64,000 nt of DNA from Pseudorhodobacter antarcticus (GTDB taxonomy: Bacteria; Pseudomonadota; Alphaproteobacteria; Rhodobacterales; Rhodobacteraceae). This document shows positions 26,160 through 35,339 of this stretch, in pieces (positions within the stretch are counted from its first letter, which is position 1; every line of letters begins with the position of its first letter). A program made the position numbers and the translations under genes. Where the stretch lies: the NCBI GenBank assembly GCA_945860375.1, contig CAMAQR010000014.1:1-64000 (forward strand), written 5' to 3'. Below the pieces are notes generated by a model, which was not told the DNA's origin, did not search any database, and was given only the letters and a program-made list of their open reading frames with translations.

Positions 26160-27290
26160 TCAGTCTTGTGGCAGGATAAGGCCCGTTTCCGGCGCCCACG
26201 AAATGAAACCCGCATCGCCCGGGGCAAAGCTGCCCGCGCTCGCCTCGGCCTGCCGGGCGACGAGCACCAGAAGGTCGCCAAGGCTGGCATGGCGAACAAG
26301 ATATTCGGTGTGTTCGCCCAGAAAGATACGGTTGATGACTGTGACGGGTTCGGCACCAGTGCGGGCGCCCTTGGCAAGGTCGATCTGTTCGGGCCGGATG
26401 CTGAGTGCGGCCTTGGCACCCAGTGGCAGCGCGCCCGAAATCCGGCCTGCAAAGCGCAGGCCCGCAGCGGATTCGATCTGGCCGTGGGCCGCAGAAACGG
26501 CGGTCAGCGTGCCATCAATGAAGTTGGACTTCCCCACAAAATCAGCCACATAGCGACTAACCGGCTGGTCATAAAGCGCGTTGGGAGAGCCAGATTGCAC
26601 GATGCGCCCGCCACGCATGATGCAGATGCGGTCCGACATCGACAGCGCCTCTTCCTGATCATGGGTCACAAGGACAAAGGTGATGCCAAGCTGGCGCTGC
26701 AGGGTCTGAAGTTCGATCTGCATCTCACGGCGCAGCTTGCGGTCAAGGGCTGCCAAGGGCTCATCCAGAAGCAAGACCTTCGGCTCGTTCACGATGGCGC
26801 GCGCCAGCGCCACGCGCTGTTGCTGGCCCCCCGACATTTCCCAAATCCGGCGCAGGCCAAAACCCGACAGGCGCACCATGTCCAAAGCGCGGTCCACCTT
26901 GCGGGCCACAGCGGCCCGGTCGGGGCGCGGGCGGCGCTGCAACAACCCATAGCTGATGTTCTCGGCCACCGTCATATGGGGAAACAGCGCGTAATGCTGA
27001 AACACCATATTCACCGGGCGACGGTAGGCCGGCACATCGGTGACGCGTTCGCCGTCCAGATAAACCTCGCCCGAGGTGGGGGTTTCAAACCCCGCCAGCA
27101 TGCGCAGGGCTGTGGTCTTGCCGCAACCCGACGGACCAAGAAAGGACAAGAACTCACCCTTGCCAATGCCAAAGCTGAGCGCATCAGCCGCCAGCACCGA
27201 GCCATAGCGTTTGGTTGCCGCGCGAAACTCGGCGACCAGAGGCCGGTCGGCTGTTTGATCTTGAGCGCCGCTGTCGAACTGGCTTTGCAT
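26160..27290 (-). CDS. polyamine-type ABC transporter ATP-binding protein (PotA-like)
   Basis: ATPase of 376 residues. Walker A GPSGCGKTT, Q-loop VFQHYALFPHMTVAEN, signature MSGGQQQRVALARA, Walker B VLLLDEPLAALD and switch His in LVTHDQEEALSMSDR are intact. The C-terminal 120 residues form a TOBE-type domain (ALSIRPEQIDLAKG, FLGEHTEYLVRH), usual in PotA. It is the first gene of the operon, 27 bp before the binding-protein gene, and is divergent from the LuxR-type regulator with a 75-bp promoter region. Confidence 0.92.
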   Translation of the reverse strand: MQSQFDSGAQDQTADRPLVAEFRAATKRYGSVLAADALSFGIGKGEFLSFLGPSGCGKTTALRMLAGFETPTSGEVYLDGERVTDVPAYRRPVNMVFQHYALFPHMTVAENISYGLLQRRPRPDRAAVARKVDRALDMVRLSGFGLRRIWEMSGGQQQRVALARAIVNEPKVLLLDEPLAALDRKLRREMQIELQTLQRQLGITFVLVTHDQEEALSMSDRICIMRGGRIVQSGSPNALYDQPVSRYVADFVGKSNFIDGTLTAVSAAHGQIESAAGLRFAGRISGALPLGAKAALSIRPEQIDLAKGARTGAEPVTVINRIFLGEHTEYLVRHASLGDLLVLVARQAEASAGSFAPGDAGFISWAPETGLILPQD

Positions 27291-27303
27291 GGGGCCGCAT
27301 CTA

Positions 27304-27330
27304 TCCTATGAAACTGAGGAAAGCATAGGA
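27304..27330. promoter_or_regulatory. inverted repeat in the potA/luxR-type divergent promoter
   Basis: TCCTATG at 27304-27310 and CATAGGA at 27324-27330 form a perfect 7-bp dyad with 20 bp between centres, in the 75-bp gap between the divergent genes. Size and symmetry suit a dimeric LuxR-type HTH, so this is a candidate operator for the neighbouring regulator. Confidence 0.45.
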
Positions 27331-27365
27331 GACGAGCGATTGGCTGTATATATCACAAATAGGGT

Positions 27366-28175
27366 ATGCCGGCCGTTGTGGTGGCCGAAATGAGCAAGCA
27401 GCACTGGGGGCTTGCGGCAGAGGTGGTGGCCGCGCAGGGCAGTCCCATCCTGCCCAAGACCTTGGCAGAGTTGCTGCGGCAGGTGGCGCCCTATTCTAAC
27501 ACGGTGATGTTTGGCTATCGTGGCGCAGACCAGCCCATGGAGCTTTACGATGACTTCCCGCCCGGCAAACGCAAAATCTTTGTGACCGACTATCAGGCCG
27601 GGCCTTACATGCTGGATCCGTTCTTTCTGGCCGCCTCGCGGTCGGTTGCGCCCGGGCTGTACCGGTTGCGGGATCTGGCGCCAGACCGGTTCTATCAGGG
27701 CGAATACTTTCGCAGTTACTATGTGCAGACCGGTTTGGCCGAAGAAATCGCTTATTTCGTCACCCTGCCGGACCAATCGACCCTGACGCTGTCTCTGATG
27801 CGGGCGGAAAAGCCATTCTCGCAAAAAGAGTTCGCAGCCCTTGAGGCGGTGTTTCCCTTTGTGGCGGCGACTGCACGGCGGCACTGGCCGGGACTGGACC
27901 AGAAGCTCGACAAGAGTGGCAGTTCTCTGCGGCGGCAACAGCGGCAGATGACCTATGATCTGGGCAGCTTTGGCGCGGGCATTCTGACCCCGCGCGAGCG
28001 CGAAGTGGCCGAGTTCACGCTCAAGGGTCACTCCGCCGAATCCACCGGCCAAATTCTGGGAATCGCAGCAGGAACCGTGCGTATTCACCGGCGCAATATC
28101 TATTCCAAGTTGAACATCAACTCGCAGGGTGAACTCTTTTCACGTTTCCTCAGCACCCTTGTCGACCCTGCCTGA
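27366..28175 (+). CDS. LuxR-type helix-turn-helix transcriptional regulator
   Basis: A regulator of up to 269 residues. The C-terminal 65 residues are a LuxR/GerE HTH: LTPREREVAEFTLKGHSAESTGQILGI followed by TVRIHRRNIYSKLNI. The N-terminal two thirds match no autoinducer domain that I can recognise; RKIFVTDYQAGPYMLDPFFLA and DQSTLTLSLMRA recall regulators beside amine or opine transporters in Roseobacters. ATG at 27366 gives the longest product; ATG at 27390 (MSKQHWG) is an alternative. Divergence from the polyamine-type operon suggests it controls that operon in response to the imported compound. Confidence 0.8.
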   Translation: MPAVVVAEMSKQHWGLAAEVVAAQGSPILPKTLAELLRQVAPYSNTVMFGYRGADQPMELYDDFPPGKRKIFVTDYQAGPYMLDPFFLAASRSVAPGLYRLRDLAPDRFYQGEYFRSYYVQTGLAEEIAYFVTLPDQSTLTLSLMRAEKPFSQKEFAALEAVFPFVAATARRHWPGLDQKLDKSGSSLRRQQRQMTYDLGSFGAGILTPREREVAEFTLKGHSAESTGQILGIAAGTVRIHRRNIYSKLNINSQGELFSRFLSTLVDPA

Positions 28176-28347
28176 AATCCAGCACTGCGGGCAAAGCCAA
28201 GATGTTTGGGTGGCCTCGGAATCTCCGCAGTTTCGACCGAGTCGAATGAGTGTCAACAGTGGCGAAAACCTGTGGCTGGGCGCCACAAAGGGCTTGGTCT
28301 CACACATCAAGTGCAACGGTTGAACCGAAGGCTTTGATTTCTGCGGC

Positions 28348-28830
28348 TTAGGCCTCGGCGGGGGGAGCACAGCCAAGCGTTTTTCCGGGGCCGCCGTTCA
28401 GCCATCTGGCGCCAGCGTTGAGCCATATCTGCGCGGCATCGCCGAGGTCGGGGCCCCTGGGCATGAACCGACGCATTTTAAGCGTTGAGCGATTGATCCG
28501 GGGGGTCAATCGCCGCGACAAAAACATGGGTGTTCTTGTTCGATCAACGCTGCCAGGGCGCCTGCGGGTCACAAAACCAGATGTCGATTTTCAGCCGCCG
28601 CGCCAGTTCCAAATGGCAGGCCATCGCGGACCTCCGGTCGTGGGTCAAGCTTTCGCGGTCCTCGCTTGGCAGGCGCTCTATCTGCGGGCTGAAGGCCGCC
28701 AGCGCGGCGGCGGTGTTGCCTTCCATCTTGCGCAGAACCACAAAGCGGGTCTGGCGCTCGACCAGCGTGCCCACCGACGAGCGGTTGAAGGCACCCTTGA
28801 ACAGGTCTCCCGCCTGTCATCCGATGCTCT
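28348..28830 (-). pseudogene. IS30-family transposase remnant
   Basis: The minus strand reads VGTLVERQTRFVVLRKMEG, then RESLTHDRRSAMACHLELAR, then IDIWFCDPQAPWQR, which is the IS30 DDE core (DR of the second block, DPHAPWQR of the third). The next codon is a stop where the family has GSNENTNG. After about 45 foreign bases the family resumes in another frame as MRRFMPRGPDLGD, then ARWLNGGPGKTLG. The N-terminal half is missing. The gene is clearly dead: truncated, one nonsense codon and a small insertion. Confidence 0.8.
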
Positions 28831-29479
28831 GAGGGCCGAGGGTGTTGCACTTGAAACTTGAGCCTGAATTGTCCCGATGAAGAATCCCCGCCCTCTCATC
28901 CTAGAACCATTTGGCGAGCGCTTCAGCAGGCCTGCCCACAATGTCGCCGTCGCGGTCGATACCCGAAGCAGCCCCTGCGGCGACGCGCAGCACGGCTCTC
29001 ACGGGGAAATCGGGCGGTCACGCCCATGCGGCGGTCACGCCCATGCCAGCCAAGTGACGTTGCGCCCGGTCAGACAGCCGCGGTGCCCCTCTGGCGCGGT
29101 CTATGCGGGCACATCGCCCGAAACCAGAGTGAACGGGGGCAGACCGCCCGCAGACGCTTCCGGCGGCATGTCGTCAAGCCCGACCGTCACCAGGTCCCCG
29201 AACGGGCCGCCAAGGATCAGGTCGCCCTTGGGGCGACGTTCGTTCTGCGAAGAAGCGGCTGGCCATGTGACGATTTCGGCGGCGGCGGTCACCCGCACCG
29301 GTTCTGATGCCTTCTCTCGGATCACAAATGCCAACCTATCAGCCATGCCGGGCACATTGCCCCCTCCAAATCCGTTGACCAGCATCGTCCACAACGCAAA
29401 CAGCCGTTGCCTTCCCAGACAGGTCAAGTCCCGCGAAATGCTTCCTCTGCTCCTCCGTATTGATAAAAGCGGCAGCACA
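28831..29479. other. intergenic DNA between IS remnants, no recognised gene
   Basis: No known family seen. A minus-strand frame ending at 29101 encodes about 80 residues of ordinary composition (MADRLAFVIREKASEPVRVT onward, ending FTLVSGDVPA), which could be the tail of a truncated gene, but it has no start signal or motif. Confidence 0.35.
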
Positions 29480-30060
29480 GTCGGAATCCTGTCACTCAGA
29501 TTGCGCCATGTGGTTCCATGGCGCCCCTTCACCTTGCGCAGATGCAGGAAACGATGGCCAAAAGCCCACGTCTTGCGGGCATCGGTCAGACCCGTCAGCA
29601 GATCGGCAATCTCTTCGTTTTCGGCCCTCAGCTTCGGGCCATGGTCAGAGCAGGTCTCGCTCACCTCAAAGGCACGAAAGCAACGGCGATGCTTGCCCCA
29701 CCTCGCGCCGCAGCAGTCTCGGCCATCTCTGGGCGTCGAGACGGCCCAGTTACATTTTTGCGAGGGCTTCCTGTAGAGAATCCGCCTGCATGCCCAGATC
29801 TGCATCCATCCGCTTCAAGCGCCGGTTCTCTTCTTCCATGGCCTTCATCTGGCTGATCAGGAATAAACCCACGCCGCCAAGCTTTGCCCACCACCTGTAA
29901 ACGGAAGCGTTCCCTCTCATGGTTTGAAGGTAAACCATTGCCGGGCTATGGCATCTTGCCATGGTCGCGGCACAACTGGGCCACCGCTTTCCACCTGACG
30001 CAGGATCGCCAGAATCTGCACCTCTGTGCATCTGCTTGTCTTCATTCAGAATCTCCTCAT
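29480..30060 (-). pseudogene. IS3-family transposase remnant (OrfA/OrfB), frameshifted
   Basis: Pieces of both IS3 genes appear in order on the minus strand but in shifting frames. The OrfA tail reads LISQMKAMEEENRRLKRMDA then DLGMQADSLQEALAKM (family: MKRLKELEEENRRLKKMYADL). The OrfB head reads PEMAETAAARGGASIAVAF, VSETC, and after a shift KLRAENEEIADLLTGLTDAR, then TWAFGHRFLHLRKVKG. The catalytic DDE region of OrfB is gone. At least two frameshifts and a large truncation make it inactive. Confidence 0.75.
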
Positions 30061-30509
30061 GCATCTTGCCGAGAAAACTCTGCTTCCGCTGCCCCTTGTT
30101 TTCGGTGGGGATCACCCGCCCCAGCCAACATGACGCGACGGTCCATCTCTTTGTCAAGGAAACCCTGCTGACAAGGGGCCGCATCTTCCTTGATTGGGCC
30201 AAGATCACCGGCCATTTCCACCACGCCATGGCACGGCACCGGCACGACATCCCCTCCGCGATGATTTCCTTTCGGCTGCCCCGATTATCTTTTCAACGCC
30301 CCCCACGGCCAACCTGCATCAACGCCTTTGCCACCATGCCAACGATGCAAAAAGCCGCGTTGGAATGCCTGCTGGGCCGCAACCCGTGGAACGGCCGCTT
30401 CCCCCATGACCGGTTCTGCGGGCCGCAGAGCGCGCGCGTCTAACTTCCTAAAATTTACCTAAAAATTGCGTTTCATCTTGGTGAAAATATCCCACGGGGG
30501 AAGCGAAGC
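30061..30509. other. intergenic DNA, possible short gene remnant
   Basis: No intact gene. A plus-strand frame ends at 30443 with MPTMQKAALECLLGRNPWNG then RFPHDRFCGPQSARV, of protein-like composition, possibly the C-terminus of a lost gene. No family assigned. Confidence 0.3.
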
Positions 30510-30530
30510 GCGGGGGTGTGAAACCCCCGC
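30510..30530 (-). terminator. hairpin downstream of the deaminase operon
   Basis: GCGGGGGT (30510-30517) pairs with ACCCCCGC (30523-30530) over a 5-base loop, 23 bp beyond the deaminase stop. There is no clean T-run on the minus strand, so it may be an mRNA-end hairpin rather than a full intrinsic terminator. Confidence 0.4.
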
Positions 30531-30552
30531 TGCCGGTGCAAGGCGTCACCTC

Positions 30553-31827
30553 TCAAGCGATGGCGTGCCGCCGCCGCACCGTTGCGGGCCGCCCCGGCAA
30601 ATACAGACGCGCGTCGTTGCGGGCACGCTCTGCGATCACCCTGCCCTTCGAGATCACGACCAACCGATCCGGCCGCAGCCGCAGCGCCTCAATGGGATTG
30701 CCCGCGTCCAGCACCACCAATGACGCCACATCACCCACCCGCAGCCCGTATCCGTCAAGGTTCATGATGGCCGCATTGCCTTGTGTCACCATGTCAAAAC
30801 AGCGGGCCATTTCAGCGGGATGCGTCATCTGCGCCACATGTAGCCCCATAAAGGCCACGTCCAGCATATCCGCCGTTCCCAATGAATACCAAGGGTCCAG
30901 CACGCAATCCTGTCCCCAGCCCACGGTGATGCCAAGCGCCTGCATTTCCTTCACCCGCGTCAGCCCGCGCCGTTTGGGAAAGGTGTCGTGTCGCCCCTGC
31001 AAGGTGATGTTGATCAACGGATTGGCGATCGCTGTCATGCCGCTTTCGGCAATCAGGGGCAGCAGTTTGGACACATAATAGTTGTCCATCGAATGCATCG
31101 ATGTCAGATGACTGCCCGCCGCCCGTGCGCCCAGACCCAGCCGCGTCACTTCCGCCGCCAACACCTCAACATGGCGGCTCTGCGGGTCATCCGTCTCGTC
31201 GCAATGCAGATCCAGCATCAGCCCCCGGTCCGCAGCCAGCTGCGCCATATCGCGCACCGACCGCGCGCCGTCATCCATCGTGCGTTCGAAATGCGGAATG
31301 CCGCCGACCACATCGACGCCCCTATCCAGCGCCCGGATCACATTCGCCCGTCCGGTCGCAGAACGGTACAAACCGTCCTGCGGAAAAGCCACCAGTTGCA
31401 AATCCATATAGGCCGCGACCTTGGCCTTCACCTCCAACATTGCCTCTACCCCGCGCAAATGGTCAGGCGTGGTGTCGACATGCGTTCGGATCGCCAACAG
31501 CCCCATCGAGGCTGCCCAATCGCAATAGGTCACGGCGCGATTGACCATATCCTCGACAGACGCCAGATCGCGCAACTCCCCCCACAGCGCGATGCCTTCC
31601 AGCAACGTGCCTGAGCCATTCACCCTTGGCTGGCCATAAGACAGCGTCGCGTCCATGTGGAAATGCGGATCGACAAAGGGCGGGGAAACCAGATCGCCCG
31701 TGGCGTCAATCACCCGTCCCGCCTCGGCCTCCAGCTGCCCGACAGCGGCGATCTTGTCGCCACGAATGCCGATATCGGCCACCGAGCCGTCAGGCAGCGT
31801 GCCGCCTCGGATGATCAGATCGAACAT
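30553..31827 (-). CDS. CodA-like amidohydrolase (cytosine/related base deaminase)
   Basis: Metal-dependent deaminase of 424 residues, closely patterned on E. coli cytosine deaminase. HFHMDAT (His55, His57) binds metal; [30 protein letters not shown] (metal His and catalytic Glu) and [17 protein letters not shown] follow, then [20 protein letters not shown]. In the last catalytic motif E. coli has GHDDVFDPW (Asp313-Asp314); here it is GQDCVLDPW, keeping the metal Asp but changing the preceding His to Gln and the Asp314 equivalent to Cys. That position contacts the C5 side of the pyrimidine, so substrate may differ from cytosine. It is the last gene of a BMP-type nucleoside/base importer operon and overlaps the permease stop by one base. 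Confidence 0.85.
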   Translation of the reverse strand: MFDLIIRGGTLPDGSVADIGIRGDKIAAVGQLEAEAGRVIDATGDLVSPPFVDPHFHMDATLSYGQPRVNGSGTLLEGIALWGELRDLASVEDMVNRAVTYCDWAASMGLLAIRTHVDTTPDHLRGVEAMLEVKAKVAAYMDLQLVAFPQDGLYRSATGRANVIRALDRGVDVVGGIPHFERTMDDGARSVRDMAQLAADRGLMLDLHCDETDDPQSRHVEVLAAEVTRLGLGARAAGSHLTSMHSMDNYYVSKLLPLIAESGMTAIANPLINITLQGRHDTFPKRRGLTRVKEMQALGITVGWGQDCVLDPWYSLGTADMLDVAFMGLHVAQMTHPAEMARCFDMVTQGNAAIMNLDGYGLRVGDVASLVVLDAGNPIEALRLRPDRLVVISKGRVIAERARNDARLYLPGRPATVRRRHAIA

Positions 31828-32774
31828 CAGCGTTCCCCCTTGTTGTAAGCCACCATCAATGCCGCCGGGGTTTCCGCCCGCCGCGACATCACGATCAGCG
31901 CCAGTATTGACAGAATATACGGTGCCATCAGGAACAGCTGATAAGGCAATACCGCCCCCAATGGCGTTTGCTGCAGCCGGATTTGCAGCGCATCAAACCC
32001 GGCAAACAGCAGCGCGCCCAGAACCGCCTTGCCCGGCCGCCAGGCGCCAAACACCACAAGTGCCACACAAATCCAGCCGCGCCCATTCACCATCTCAAAG
32101 AAGAAACTGGAGAAAGCGGACAGGGTCAGAAAGCTGCCCCCCACCGCCATCAAACCCGACCCCACGATCACCGCCCCCATTCGCAGCCCCGTCACCGACA
32201 GACCTTGCGATTCCACCGCTGCCGGATTTTCGCCCGCCGCACGCAGGGCCAGCCCCAACGGCGTTCGGAACAACACCCATGCGGTCAGCAGGGCCACGCC
32301 GAAAGCGGCATAGGTCAAAGCGGTCTGCGAAAACAACGCCTCCCCAAGCAGGGGGATGTCGGAAAGCAGGGGGATTTCAATTGGTTGGAACGGCTCAATC
32401 TTGGGCGGGCTGGTGACTTCGGGCAGCATCAGGCGATAGGCGAACGAACTGGTCGACGTTGCCAGCAGCGTCACGCCCAACCCCACCACATGCTGCGAGA
32501 GGCCAAATGGCACCGTCAGAACGCTGTGCAACAGGCCAAACAGCATCCCCGCGGCCATGGCGACGCCTACGCCGCCCCACAAGGGCAGGCCCTGATAGAC
32601 CGCCATCCATCCCGTGAAGGCCCCGATCACCATGATGCCCTCAATCCCGAGGTTCAAAACGCCAGCACGCTCGCAGATCAACTCGCCCATGGTGGCGAAA
32701 ATCAACGGCGAGGCGATGCGCACCGCCGCCGCCCAAAAGCTGGCCGAGATCAGGATGTCCCATAGCACGCTCAT
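31827..32774 (-). CDS. BMP-type nucleoside/base ABC transporter permease (YufQ/NupQ-like)
   Basis: Inner-membrane permease of 315 residues with about eight hydrophobic segments. Family features are [21 protein letters not shown] near the start, [18 protein letters not shown] in the coupling loop, and [15 protein letters not shown] sequence ([20 protein letters not shown]) later. This is the second permease of the BmpA/Yuf-type systems that import purine or pyrimidine nucleosides and bases. It overlaps the first permease gene by 4 bases and the deaminase by 1. Confidence 0.88.
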   Translation of the reverse strand: MSVLWDILISASFWAAAVRIASPLIFATMGELICERAGVLNLGIEGIMVIGAFTGWMAVYQGLPLWGGVGVAMAAGMLFGLLHSVLTVPFGLSQHVVGLGVTLLATSTSSFAYRLMLPEVTSPPKIEPFQPIEIPLLSDIPLLGEALFSQTALTYAAFGVALLTAWVLFRTPLGLALRAAGENPAAVESQGLSVTGLRMGAVIVGSGLMAVGGSFLTLSAFSSFFFEMVNGRGWICVALVVFGAWRPGKAVLGALLFAGFDALQIRLQQTPLGAVLPYQLFLMAPYILSILALIVMSRRAETPAALMVAYNKGER

Positions 32775-33814
32775 CCGCGCACCACGCGATAACGGGTCAG
32801 CAAGATCGCCAGCACCATGAACAACAGTGCCACCGCCAACAGCATATCGGCGATATAAGTCGGCACCCCGGCGGCGCGGCTCATGCTGTCGGACCCCACA
32901 AAGATCCCCGCCACAAACAGCGCCGCAGGCAGCACCGCCAACGGATGCAGCAACGCCAGCATCGCCACTATGATGCCGGTGTAGCCAAAACCGGGGCTCA
33001 GATCGAGGCTCAGATGCCCCTTCAGCCCCGCCACCTCGGACCAGCCCGCCAGCGCGGCCAAGCCTCCCGACAGCAGCGCGGTTTTGATCAGCACCGCGTT
33101 CACCGGCATGCCCGCAAAGCGGGCCGCCTGCATGTTCTGGCCCACCGCCCGCATCTCAAACCCCAGCGTCGTTCGGGTCTGCATCACCCAAACCGCAACC
33201 GCTGCCACCAGTGCCAACCCAAATCCCCAATGCAGCCGCAGTCCATCCACCAACCGGGGCAAACGTGCCTCGGGCAGCAGCGCCGCCGATTTGGGCCAGC
33301 CCATGCCGGCAGGGTCCTTCATCGGGCCCTCCAGCAAGTATGACACCAGCAACAGCATGATAAAGTTCAGCAAAAGCGTGGTCACAACCTCGTCCACCCC
33401 CAGCCGGGTCTTCAGCAACACCGGCCCCATCAGGACCAAAGCCCCCGCCAGCATGGCCCCCAAAGCCGTGACAGGCAGCACCCAAGGGCTGCCCAATGCC
33501 CCTGTTCCCAGCACCACCGCCACGATTGCGCCCGCGTAAAACTGCGCCTCGGCCCCGATGTTCCACAGCTTGGCGCGAAAGGCGACGGCCACCGCAAGCC
33601 CGGTGAAGATCAGCGGTGTCGCCCGGTTCAGCGTTTCCAGCGCCGCAAATTTCGATCCCACCGCCCCGGTGATGATCAGACCCAAAGTGCCAAACGGTTC
33701 TGCCCCCGCCACCAAGGCCAACAGCGATGCCACCACCACCGTCGCCATCAAGGCAGCCGCCGGATAGCCCAACTGGCGCGCCAAACCGGGGTTCGCAATC
33801 ACTTCAAGCCGCAT
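32771..33814 (-). CDS. BMP-type nucleoside/base ABC transporter permease (YufP/NupP-like)
   Basis: First permease, about 347 residues from the ATG at 33814 (an ATG at 33826 is also possible; longer frames run into the ATPase gene and are unlikely). AFRAKLWNIGAEAQFYAGA, GVDEVVTTLLLNFIMLLLVSYL and FEMRAVGQNMQAARFAGMPV (coupling loop) are diagnostic of the group. GHLSLDLSPGFGYTGIIVAML lies near the end. It overlaps the ATPase gene by 11 bases, so the operon is tightly coupled. Confidence 0.88.
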   Translation of the reverse strand: MRLEVIANPGLARQLGYPAAALMATVVVASLLALVAGAEPFGTLGLIITGAVGSKFAALETLNRATPLIFTGLAVAVAFRAKLWNIGAEAQFYAGAIVAVVLGTGALGSPWVLPVTALGAMLAGALVLMGPVLLKTRLGVDEVVTTLLLNFIMLLLVSYLLEGPMKDPAGMGWPKSAALLPEARLPRLVDGLRLHWGFGLALVAAVAVWVMQTRTTLGFEMRAVGQNMQAARFAGMPVNAVLIKTALLSGGLAALAGWSEVAGLKGHLSLDLSPGFGYTGIIVAMLALLHPLAVLPAALFVAGIFVGSDSMSRAAGVPTYIADMLLAVALLFMVLAILLTRYRVVRG

Positions 33815-35339
33815 GTTCAAACCCATGCCCGGCCATCCAAAGCCCCAATTCGGCGGGCGTCTTGCTGCCCCGCGCGAAGCCCGGCGACAGCCGCCCCTCG
33901 GATAGAACATGGATCACGTCGGACAGGCTTTGCACCTCTTCCAGATCTTCGGAAATAAGCAACACCGCCGCGCCCGCATCCCGTGCCGCGATCAGTCGGC
34001 CATGCACATAGGCAATCGCGCCCACATCCAGCCCCCGCACCGGTTGGTTGGCGATGATGAGTTGTGGCGCTGGCTCCAGCACGCGGCCCAAGATCAGCTT
34101 TTGCATGTTGCCGCCCGATAGCAGTCGAATTTGCGCGCCCGGCCCCGGACACCGCACGTCATAGGCGGCGATGATGCCGCGCGCAAATGCTTCGGCGGCC
34201 GCCCAATTCATCCAGCCGCGCCGCGAGAATTCGGGCCGGAAATAGCCCTCCAGCACTGCGTTTTCGATCAGGTTGAAATCGGCAATGGTCCCGGTCTTGT
34301 GGCGATCTTCCGGGATGCGCGCGATACCGGCGCCAATTGCCGCGCGCGGGGTCCAGCCGGCAACGGCCTGCCCCTGCACCTGCAATTGCCCGACAGCGGG
34401 CCGGATCAGACCCGAGATCAGATCGGCCAACGCCGCTTGCCCATTGCCCGACACCCCTGCAAGGCCGCTGATCTGCCCCGCCCTCAAAGCCAGAGTGACG
34501 CCTTTCAGCCCGGGAACCGCACCCTGATCCGGCGTGGAAACCTTGTCGAGCCGCAACAGCACGCCCCCTGCCACCCGCGCTTGCGCCTTTGGCAGTGCAA
34601 CCGCCCCCCCCACCATCATCGCGGCCAGCGCCGTCCGGTCGGTGTCACGCGTGACAACCTCACCCACCACGGTGCCATGGCGCAGCACGACACAGCGGTC
34701 GGCAATCGCCATCACCTCATGCAGCTTGTGGCTGATGAAGATGATCGACAACCCCCGCGAGGTTGCCAGCCGAAGGGTTTCAAACAAAGCGTCGGTTTCC
34801 TGCGGCGTCAGCACCGCCGTGGGTTCATCGAGGATCAGAATGCGGGCGTCACGGTACAGCGCCTTCAGGATTTCCACCCGTTGTCGCTGCCCCACCGACA
34901 AAGTCCCAACCCGCGCGTCAGGGTTCACCGCCAGCCCGAAATCGCCCGCCAAAGTCGCCACCCGCGCCCGCGCGTTCTTGGCTCCGCGCGACCACAGGCT
35001 TTCGGTGCCCAGCCGGATGTTGTCCAAGACCGTCAGGTTGTCGCACAGTGTAAAATGCTGATGCACCATGCCCACGCCCGCAGCCAGCGCCGCGCGCGGA
35101 TTGCCGGGGGCAAGGGGCAGGCCGAACACCTCAACCCCACCCTGATCGGCCACATAATGCCCGAAAAGGATGTTCATCAGCGTGGTCTTGCCCGCGCCGT
35201 TTTCGCCCAAAAGCGCCACCACCTCGCCCCTGTGCAGGGTCAAGCTGATGGCATTGTTGGCGACCAATGGCCCAAACCGCTTGGTGATGCGGTCAAGGCG
35301 AAGGACAACGTCCCCCGCCTTGGTCTTGGGGTCGGTCAC
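33804..35339 (-). CDS. BMP-type nucleoside/base ABC transporter ATPase (two NBDs)
   Basis: ATPase with two nucleotide-binding domains in 511 residues, as in sugar and nucleoside importers. Domain 1: Walker A GENGAGKTT, signature LSVGQRQRVEILKAL, Walker B ILILDEPTAVLTPQE, switch ISHKLHEVMAIADR. Domain 2 is degenerate at Walker A (GVSGNGQAAL) but keeps LSGGNMQKLILGRVL and QLIIANQPVRGLDVGA; only one site is therefore expected to hydrolyse ATP well, normal for this family. It overlaps the binding-protein gene by 4 bases. Confidence 0.92.
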   Translation of the reverse strand: MTDPKTKAGDVVLRLDRITKRFGPLVANNAISLTLHRGEVVALLGENGAGKTTLMNILFGHYVADQGGVEVFGLPLAPGNPRAALAAGVGMVHQHFTLCDNLTVLDNIRLGTESLWSRGAKNARARVATLAGDFGLAVNPDARVGTLSVGQRQRVEILKALYRDARILILDEPTAVLTPQETDALFETLRLATSRGLSIIFISHKLHEVMAIADRCVVLRHGTVVGEVVTRDTDRTALAAMMVGGAVALPKAQARVAGGVLLRLDKVSTPDQGAVPGLKGVTLALRAGQISGLAGVSGNGQAALADLISGLIRPAVGQLQVQGQAVAGWTPRAAIGAGIARIPEDRHKTGTIADFNLIENAVLEGYFRPEFSRRGWMNWAAAEAFARGIIAAYDVRCPGPGAQIRLLSGGNMQKLILGRVLEPAPQLIIANQPVRGLDVGAIAYVHGRLIAARDAGAAVLLISEDLEEVQSLSDVIHVLSEGRLSPGFARGSKTPAELGLWMAGHGFEHAA

